A stretch of DNA of 64,000 nt from Maccoyibacter intestinihominis (GTDB lineage Bacteria; Bacillota; Clostridia; Lachnospirales; Lachnospiraceae): positions 1-64,000 of the forward strand of contig NZ_JBBMEX010000001.1 of the NCBI RefSeq assembly GCF_040096355.1, given 5' to 3'. The notes beneath the pieces were generated by a model. It saw only the letters and a program-made list of their open reading frames with translations, did no database searches and was not told the DNA's origin. Position 1 is the first letter of the stretch, and every line of letters starts with the position of its first letter. The translations under genes were made by a program, and so were the position numbers. This document shows positions 58,751 through 64,000 of the stretch, one piece after another.

Positions 58751-59578
58751 ATGAGATATCGTGAGGCATTAGCAGAGGGGACGGCAGCGCTTGAGAAAGC
58801 CGGAATTGAAACGGCAAGACTGGATGCGTGGTATCTGCTTGAGCATGTCTGTCATATCACAAGACAGTATTTTTATTTAAACGACACAGACGAATTAAAA
58901 GAAGAAGAACAGCAGGAATACGAGCTCGCGATCGGAAAGCGGGCAGAGCGTGTGCCGTTACAATATATTATCGGGGAACAGGAATTTATGGGACTGACTT
59001 TTAAGGTCAATCCAAGTGTTCTGATCCCAAGACAGGATACGGAGATTTTAGTGGAAGAAATCTTAAAGATCTGCAAGCCGGATGCCCGTGTGCTGGATTT
59101 ATGCACAGGTTCAGGCTGTATCATTATCAGTATGGTACGGAATCTGCCGAATATAGAGGCGTATGGTGGAGATATTTCCCGTCAGGCGATCAATGCCGCA
59201 AAAGAAAATGCAAAGCTGAACCAGACGGCAGTTATTTTTGAACGCAGTAATCTCTATGAGGCATTCAGCGGAAAGTTCGATGTGATCGTTTCGAATCCGC
59301 CTTATATCCCATCGGCAGAGATTCCGAATCTGATGCCGGAGGTGCGGGATTTTGAGCCTCATCAGGCATTAGACGGTTTAGAGGACGGACTGTATTTTTA
59401 CCGGAAGATCATTGCAGGAAGTGTGGAATACTTAAACGAGGATGGCATCCTGTGTTTAGAGATCGGGTGTGAGCAGGCTTCTGCCGTAACGGAGATGATG
59501 AAGCATTTTGGATTTAAAGATATCACGGTGGTGCAGGATTTAGCAGGATTAGACCGGGTGGTCCGTGGCCACTTGTAG
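58751..59578 (+). CDS. prmC: Peptide chain release factor N5-glutamine methyltransferase
   Basis: 275 residues. The N-terminal helical domain is followed by a SAM-binding fold with VLDLCTGSGCIIISM and the catalytic NPPY (VSNPPYIPSAE) that methylates the Gln of the GGQ motif in release factors. Its substrate, PrfA, is the next gene. AAAGGAGAG is the ribosome site. It starts 19 bases after DUF1385 and is probably co-transcribed with it. Confidence 0.97.
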   Translation: MRYREALAEGTAALEKAGIETARLDAWYLLEHVCHITRQYFYLNDTDELKEEEQQEYELAIGKRAERVPLQYIIGEQEFMGLTFKVNPSVLIPRQDTEILVEEILKICKPDARVLDLCTGSGCIIISMVRNLPNIEAYGGDISRQAINAAKENAKLNQTAVIFERSNLYEAFSGKFDVIVSNPPYIPSAEIPNLMPEVRDFEPHQALDGLEDGLYFYRKIIAGSVEYLNEDGILCLEIGCEQASAVTEMMKHFGFKDITVVQDLAGLDRVVRGHL

Positions 59579-59637
59579 CGGAATTAGGGTGATATCGGAT
59601 ATGACACAGAAGGAAAGCAGAGAAATGAGGTAGAGAT

Positions 59638-60711
59638 ATGTTTGACAGATTAGATGATACTTTGATGCGATATGAAGAAATGATGAATCAGCTCAGTGAG
59701 CCGGATGTTGCGAATGACCCGGAGCGTTTTAAAAGACTGATGAAGGAGCAGAGCGACCTAACACCGATCGTTGAGGCTTATAAGGAATACAAGCAGTGCA
59801 AACAGAATGTAGAGGATTCCCTTGCTATGCTTGATGAGGAAAGCGACGAGGAAATGCGTGAGCTTGCCAAAGAGGAATTAAACGAGTCCAAGGCAAGGAT
59901 TGAAGAGTTAGAGCAGGAGTTAAAAGTTCTACTGCTTCCAAAAGACCCGAATGATGATAAGAATGTTATCGTAGAGATCCGTGCTGGTGCAGGCGGTGAT
60001 GAGGCAGCACTTTTTGCAGCAGAGATTTACCGTATGTATGTACACTATGCTGAGAGTCAGCGTTGGAAGGTTGAGACCTTAGAAATGGAAGAAATCGGAA
60101 TCGGTGGTATGAAATCTGTAAACTTTATGATTACAGGACAGGGTGCTTATTCTAAGATGAAATACGAGTCCGGCGTACACCGTGTACAGCGTGTACCTGA
60201 GACAGAGTCCGGTGGACGTATCCACACTTCAACGATTACGGTTGCGGTTATGCCGGAGGCAGAGGAAGTGGATGTAGAGATCGATGAAAAAGATGTCCGT
60301 ATTGATGTTATGCGCGCTTCCGGAAACGGTGGACAGTGTGTCAATACCACGGACTCCGCGGTACGTCTGACCCATTATCCGACCGGTATTGTTATTTACA
60401 GCCAGACGGAAAAATCCCAGATCCAGAATAAGGCGAAGGCATTTGCCCTTTTGCGTGCAAAACTTTACGATATGGAGTGCCAGAAGGCTCACGATGCAGA
60501 GGCAGAAGCCAGAAGAAGCCAGATCGGAACAGGGGATCGTTCTGAGAAGATCAGAACCTACAATTTCCCACAGGGTCGTGTGACCGACCACCGTATCAAC
60601 CTGACCTTGTACAAACTTGACAAGATTATGAACGGGGATATCCAGGAAATCATTGATGCATGTATTGCAGCCGACCAGGCGAAGAAGCTAGCGAAGATGG
60701 GCGAGGAATAG
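59638..60711 (+). CDS. prfA: Peptide chain release factor 1
   Basis: 357 residues. The GGQ motif is in RASGNGGQCVNTTDSAVRLTH, and the stop-codon recognition segment shows RVPETESGGR. The family length is normal. RF1 releases proteins at UAA and UAG. It follows prmC by 59 bases with GAGGTAG as ribosome site. Confidence 0.98.
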   Translation: MFDRLDDTLMRYEEMMNQLSEPDVANDPERFKRLMKEQSDLTPIVEAYKEYKQCKQNVEDSLAMLDEESDEEMRELAKEELNESKARIEELEQELKVLLLPKDPNDDKNVIVEIRAGAGGDEAALFAAEIYRMYVHYAESQRWKVETLEMEEIGIGGMKSVNFMITGQGAYSKMKYESGVHRVQRVPETESGGRIHTSTITVAVMPEAEEVDVEIDEKDVRIDVMRASGNGGQCVNTTDSAVRLTHYPTGIVIYSQTEKSQIQNKAKAFALLRAKLYDMECQKAHDAEAEARRSQIGTGDRSEKIRTYNFPQGRVTDHRINLTLYKLDKIMNGDIQEIIDACIAADQAKKLAKMGEE

Positions 60712-60720
60712 AAGATATAA

Positions 60721-60758
60721 AAAAACGGTCTTTGACATAGGTCAGGGGTCGTTTTTTT
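60721..60758 (+). terminator. Terminator after prfA
   Basis: AAAAACGGTC...TTTGAC pairs imperfectly with GTCA...CGTTTTTTT. Confidence 0.7.
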
Positions 60759-60839
60759 ATGTATTTATTTATAAATAAAAGAGAATAAAAAAGGACATAA
60801 TTATGGTAGAATTAAACCATAGATAAGGAAGTTTATACG

Positions 60840-60881
60840 ATGCCACAAATAATTCCAATTAAAGATTTGAAGAATAAATAG
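60840..60881 (+). pseudogene. N-terminal stub of a Phd/YefM-type antitoxin
   Basis: ATG, then 12 codons reading MPQIIPIKDLKNK, then TAG. The opening matches the well-conserved start of Phd/YefM antitoxins (MPQIIPIKDLKNT...). AAGG about 10 bases upstream. It lies just before a complete toxin-antitoxin pair, so it is probably the remains of an older antitoxin. Confidence 0.6.
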
Positions 60882-60889
60882 AAAGAAAC

Positions 60890-60918
60890 TTGATGCTGTA
60901 GGCAAATTAAGATATAAT
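60890..60918 (+). promoter_or_regulatory. Promoter of the toxin-antitoxin pair
   Basis: TTGATG (60890-60895), 17-base spacer, TATAAT (60913-60918), 32 bases before the antitoxin ATG. Confidence 0.75.
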
Positions 60919-60949
60919 ATGACTATTATAGAAAGAGGGGTGATTTTCT

Positions 60950-61228
60950 ATGTATACATTACAGGAAACAATAAGACCATCAGCGGATTTACGAAATCAT
61001 TATAGTGAGATTTCCAAGCAATGCCGGGAAGGAAAAGAAGCAGTCATTATAACCGTAAATGGACGCGGAGATACAGTATCTCTTTCATATGAGGAATATA
61101 AACACATGAAGTCCAGAATTGAGTTATTAGAAATTTTAGCGGAAGCAGAAAACGATGTAAAGAATGGTAGAGTTGCACCAATCGATGAAACATTTGACGA
61201 TTTAAGACAACTGTTGCAGGAGGGCTAG
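60950..61228 (+). CDS. Antitoxin, Phd/YefM family
   Basis: 92 residues. The N-terminal domain (TIRPSADLRNHYSEISKQCREGKEAVIITVNGRGDTVSLSYEEY) is the Phd/YefM DNA-binding fold; the acidic C-terminal tail (AEAENDVKNGRVAPIDETFDDLRQLL) would wrap and block the toxin. AGAGGGGTG is the ribosome site. It would also repress its own promoter. Order antitoxin-toxin with a 4-base gap is the usual one. Confidence 0.92.
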   Translation: MYTLQETIRPSADLRNHYSEISKQCREGKEAVIITVNGRGDTVSLSYEEYKHMKSRIELLEILAEAENDVKNGRVAPIDETFDDLRQLLQEG

Positions 61229-61232
61229 TTTT

Positions 61233-61550
61233 TTGAAATATAAAGTTATTCGCACTGAAACAGCAGATGTCCAGATCAGAAAAATCATTTTATATATAGC
61301 TGAAAATTTTGGCAATGCAGTTGCATTAGAAAAGTTAAAAAAATTGGAACAAAGTATTTTGGATTTAGGGGATAATCCGTTTCAAGGAGTAGAACCTCGT
61401 TATTTAGTGTTAAAAAGGCAGGGATATAAAGTACTGATACTTGAGAAAAATATAGTATTTTATAAAGTGGATGAGCAAAAGAAAGAAGTTATTGTTTATG
61501 CCGTTGTAGACCAGAGACAGGATTATTTAAACATTATCAGAGGGTTATAA
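61233..61550 (+). CDS. Toxin, RelE/ParE family
   Basis: 105 residues from a TTG start with AGGAGGG 8 bases upstream. Segments TETADVQIRKIILYIAENFGN, LDLGDNPFQGVEPRYLVLKRQGYKVLI and VYAVVDQRQDYLNII are typical of RelE/ParE toxins, which cut mRNA in the ribosome or poison gyrase. The protein looks complete. Which of the two targets applies cannot be told from sequence. Confidence 0.92.
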   Translation: MKYKVIRTETADVQIRKIILYIAENFGNAVALEKLKKLEQSILDLGDNPFQGVEPRYLVLKRQGYKVLILEKNIVFYKVDEQKKEVIVYAVVDQRQDYLNIIRGL

Positions 61551-61650
61551 TTGCAATCAAAAGAAAAAGCCATTTTCTACCAATAAGTAAAATTTCCGGT
61601 CTGCCAGACTTCATAAATACGGAATAAGCCAAGCGTTAAGGAGGGATAAG

Positions 61651-61790
61651 ATGCAGTACACGAGTCATTACCGGTCGCCGATCGGAAATATTTTATTAGC
61701 GGCAGATGAGATCGGTCTGACCGGACTATGGTTTGAAGGGCAGAAATATTTTGCACTCTATTTAGACAAAGAGCATATAGAAAAAGAGAT
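61651..61790 (+). pseudogene. ogt: Methylated-DNA-protein cysteine methyltransferase (ogt), 5' fragment cut by a repeat
   Basis: The reading MQYTSHYRSPIGNILLAADE...GLWFEGQKYF matches the N-terminal domain of Ogt/MGMT. After about residue 47 the sequence turns into the end of the MITE-like repeat, and the frame stops at 61845 with a repeat-derived tail (CNLSALSCEPPLTT). The active-site PCHR motif and the rest of the enzyme are absent. AAGGAGG before ATG is intact, so the fragment may still be translated. Confidence 0.85.
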
Positions 61791-61853
61791 CCCGGTTTTG
61801 TGCAATTTGTCAGCACTAAGTTGTGAGCCGCCTTTAACAACATAATCCTATAA
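61791..61853. repeat. MITE-like element, copy 3 (right end only)
   Basis: CCCGGTTTTGTGCAA...CACTAAGTTGTGAGCCGCC matches the last about 65 bp of the copies at 10192 and 18564, and ends AATCCTATA, the terminal repeat. The remaining element and the rest of ogt are missing, so a deletion followed the insertion. Confidence 0.85.
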
Positions 61854-61955
61854 AAGGTGCAAAAAAACACATTCATAATTGTAATTGCAGCTCATTTCAT
61901 TTACAATAGTTAGCAGGGAATCAAAAAAAAGAATGTTTAAGTAATGGAGAGAAAA

Positions 61956-63770
61956 ATGAGTGAAAAAAAATGGTATAAGATAAGCCTGTTTGTAGGGATC
62001 TGCATCTTGATCAATTATGCAGGTAAGATTTTTGCACAAAATTTGCAGCTGCCGTTGTTTTTAGATTCGTTTGGAACAGTGGTGGCAGCCTATGTATTAG
62101 GACCGTTATGTGGGGCAATGGTCGGTATGACGGTCAATATCATCTATGGGATTCTATATTCCTGGACGTACATATTTTATGCTGTAGTCAGTGCAATTGT
62201 TGCAGTGACGGTAGGAATATGTGCAAGAAAGGGATATCTGAAAAATTTATTTGGTACGCTGTCGATCAGCTTTCTAACAACAATTCTGTCAGTAGTTTTA
62301 TCAGTTCCGTTTAATTATATGTATTTCGATGGTTACACCAATAATAAGTGGGGTGACGGTGTCATCAATGCGTTAGAAAGAATGGGATTTAATCCGATCA
62401 TCAGTCACTGTGCCGGAGAATTCTATCTGGATTTTTTAGATAAAGTCATTACGATCGTACTACTGTTCTTGCTGATACGTTTTTATAAGAGCAGAAAAAA
62501 AGTGCAAAAAAATGCAGTGATCGGAATCCTGTTGTGTCTGACCCTTGGAGCTTCGCTGTTTCAGGGAATGGGGGCAGCAGTTTCGGTGCATGCAAAGGAG
62601 AAAAAAGAGGTACAGGAAGAGAACAATTATAATACATATCTTCAGACAATCTATGGAAGAGAAAACGGGATTCCGGGCGGCTGTGCAAATGATATCGTGC
62701 AGACGAATGACGGAGTGCTCTGGATTGGAACCTATGGCGGACTGTACCGCTATAACGGTTCGGAATTCCGGTGGGTGGATGAATATGAATCCGTAAAGAC
62801 AGTCAACTGTCTTTATACAGATGAGGAAGGCAGGCTCTGGGTTGGAACAAATGACAGCGGAGTGTCAATTTTTATCAACGAGAGCATCGCAAATGTAGTA
62901 TCAGAAAAAGAAGGGTTGTCCTCCGATTCGGTACGCTGTATCACACAGAGTTCCGATGGCGAGTATTATGTGGGCACGTCGAGTGAGCTGTCTGTCGTAA
63001 CACTTTCAGGCGGACTTTCCGTAAAACGTACCATTTCAGAAGTAACCTATGCAGAGAGCATAGACGCAGATAAGAACGGCAATGTAGCCGTAGTAGCAGA
63101 TGAGGGAAAGCTGTTTTTGATACAGGGTGGAAAAGTAACAGCATCCTATCAGCCGTTGGATGAGTCGGCGTATGTCTGTTGTCTTTTTCAGGATGAACTG
63201 CTGTATGTCGGAACTTCAAAAAATCAGATTGATGTGTATTCCGTGCAGGGAGAAACATTAGAATATCAAAAAAGTATTACCTGCGGAGAACTTTCAAATA
63301 TCAATTCCCTGTATCCATACGAAGATACTATATTTGTCTGCGCCGATAACGGAGTAGGGTATATAGAAAAAAAGAAAGAGTTTCAGGCAGTGGAAATGAA
63401 ACAATTTAACAGTTCCATTGACCATATGTTAGTGGATTATCAGGGAAATCTGTGGTTTACCTCTTCGCGTTTAGGCGTGCTGCGGATGTGTAAATCCATA
63501 TTCAGGGATATCCATTACGAAGCAGCAGAGGATGAAAAGATCGTAAATGCAGTGACGGAATGGCAGGGACAGCTTTACATCGGAACGGACAAGGGACTGA
63601 AGATTGTCGATACCAAAACCGGAGCAGGCGTTATGAATGAATGGACAGAACTATTAAGCGATGCCAGAATACGAAGTTTTATGGTTGACCGTAAGGGAAA
63701 TCTTTGGGCGTGTACAACCGGAAAAGGTGCTATCGAGATTGAAAAAAAACGGTCAGTATACGATCTATAA
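61956..63770 (+). CDS. Sensor protein: membrane domain plus two-component-regulator propeller (frameshifted)
   Basis: The first about 200 residues form an ECF-S-like membrane domain of several helices (LFLDSFGTVVAAYVLGPLCGAMVGMTVNIIYG). An extracellular beta-propeller of Reg_prop repeats follows (DGVLWIGTYGGLYRYNG, EGRLWVGTNDSGVSI, GNLWFTSSRLGVLRM). The start is ATG 61956, as GGAGAG is 5 bases upstream. The frame stops at 63770, but the same propeller goes on in the +1 frame, from an A8 tract at 63742-63749; seven or ten A residues would keep it open. So this is one gene with a frameshift, or one read through by slippage. The output domain lies outside the window. Confidence 0.75.
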   Translation: MSEKKWYKISLFVGICILINYAGKIFAQNLQLPLFLDSFGTVVAAYVLGPLCGAMVGMTVNIIYGILYSWTYIFYAVVSAIVAVTVGICARKGYLKNLFGTLSISFLTTILSVVLSVPFNYMYFDGYTNNKWGDGVINALERMGFNPIISHCAGEFYLDFLDKVITIVLLFLLIRFYKSRKKVQKNAVIGILLCLTLGASLFQGMGAAVSVHAKEKKEVQEENNYNTYLQTIYGRENGIPGGCANDIVQTNDGVLWIGTYGGLYRYNGSEFRWVDEYESVKTVNCLYTDEEGRLWVGTNDSGVSIFINESIANVVSEKEGLSSDSVRCITQSSDGEYYVGTSSELSVVTLSGGLSVKRTISEVTYAESIDADKNGNVAVVADEGKLFLIQGGKVTASYQPLDESAYVCCLFQDELLYVGTSKNQIDVYSVQGETLEYQKSITCGELSNINSLYPYEDTIFVCADNGVGYIEKKKEFQAVEMKQFNSSIDHMLVDYQGNLWFTSSRLGVLRMCKSIFRDIHYEAAEDEKIVNAVTEWQGQLYIGTDKGLKIVDTKTGAGVMNEWTELLSDARIRSFMVDRKGNLWACTTGKGAIEIEKKRSVYDL

Positions 63771-64000
63771 TTCGGAAAACGGCGTGAGCAGCGACAAGAT
63801 CCGTACGACCATCGAATTAAAGAATGGGGATATTTTAGCGGCAGGGGATGCCGGACTTACCTATATCAAAGACGGAAAGGTTCTGCAAAATATCGGGGAA
63901 AAAGATGGATTGTTAAATCCGAAGATGCTCTGTACCTTAGAACTTGAGGACGGAACGATTTTAGCGGGTACGGATGGAAACGGGATTGAAGTCATCAAAG
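63748..64000 (+). pseudogene. Continuation of the propeller sensor in the shifted frame (runs off the window)
   Basis: From 63748 the frame reads NGQYTIYNSENGVSSDKIRT, ELKNGDILAAGDAGLTYIKD and LEDGTILAGTDGNGIEVIK, three more Reg_prop repeats that continue the upstream protein. No start codon or ribosome site is visible, so it depends on the upstream frame. Confidence 0.75.

Noticed and set aside
61791..61845. C-terminal part of the short Ogt open frame
   Set aside because: These codons are the MITE-like repeat read through by chance, not part of the enzyme.

Overview
The window looks like the chromosome of a motile, butyrate-producing Lachnospiraceae bacterium of the Roseburia/Agathobacter type. 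This is an inference from protein style (DUF3793, DUF4364, DUF1385, a CBS-domain pyrophosphatase, a large pyruvate:ferredoxin oxidoreductase, CheV), moderate GC, strong AGGAGG ribosome sites and anaerobic metabolism. No rRNA, tRNA or CRISPR array was seen.

Layout. 1-1.37 kb: the end of an integrated mobile element, with its tyrosine recombinase, cutting into an ABC exporter gene whose 3' half survives (to 2106) beside its intact partner. 4.0-6.6 kb: a TetM/EF-G-like GTPase fused to a Rae1/YacP-like NYN nuclease. 6.6-15.2 kb: a sigma-54 module: rpoN, an HPr-PAS-PAS-AAA+-Fis activator, then dhaL-dhaM-ptsH-ptsI and dhaK, each transcription unit preceded by a near-perfect -24/-12 promoter and by palindromes that could be activator sites. 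15.5-21.6 kb: cation/proton antiporter, superoxide dismutase, queuosine-precursor transporter, esterase and MATE pump. 21.6-27 kb: iron homeostasis: a DtxR-family regulator, feoA-feoA-feoB, a Cys-rich FeoB-associated peptide, an atypical Fur, and a DUF3793-flavodoxin-DUF2325 operon. The palindrome GTTAG-N6-CTAAC occurs before three of these units. 27-29.5 kb: a leucine T-box leader and a 2-isopropylmalate synthase carrying a C-terminal AraC-type DNA-binding domain. 29.6-35.5 kb: unknown proteins, a two-component system, a lipoprotein and CheV. 35.6-40.2 kb: a large acidic membrane protein, hisH, hisF, ung and a FliD-like protein. 40.2-43.9 kb: a TPP riboswitch and thiS-thiF-thiG-thiH-thiE. 44-50 kb: an ABC-F ATPase (minus strand) and nifJ. 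50.4-60.7 kb: housekeeping genes including a GT8 glycosyltransferase, CBS pyrophosphatase, radical SAM protein, rho, rpmE, DUF1385, prmC and prfA. 60.8-64 kb: a toxin-antitoxin pair beside a broken antitoxin, an ogt gene cut off by a repeat, and a large propeller sensor with a frameshift in an A8 tract.

A palindromic, protein-less dispersed element of about 320 bp with terminal inverted repeats (CTATAGGATTA...) occurs twice in near-complete form (10192-10500, 18564-18888) and once as an end fragment (61791-61853); it looks like a MITE. The most notable items are the LeuA-AraC fusion, the GTPase-NYN fusion, the PTS-coupled sigma-54 dihydroxyacetone system, the iron operator family and this repeat family. 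All calls come from reading the sequence; no database search was run.
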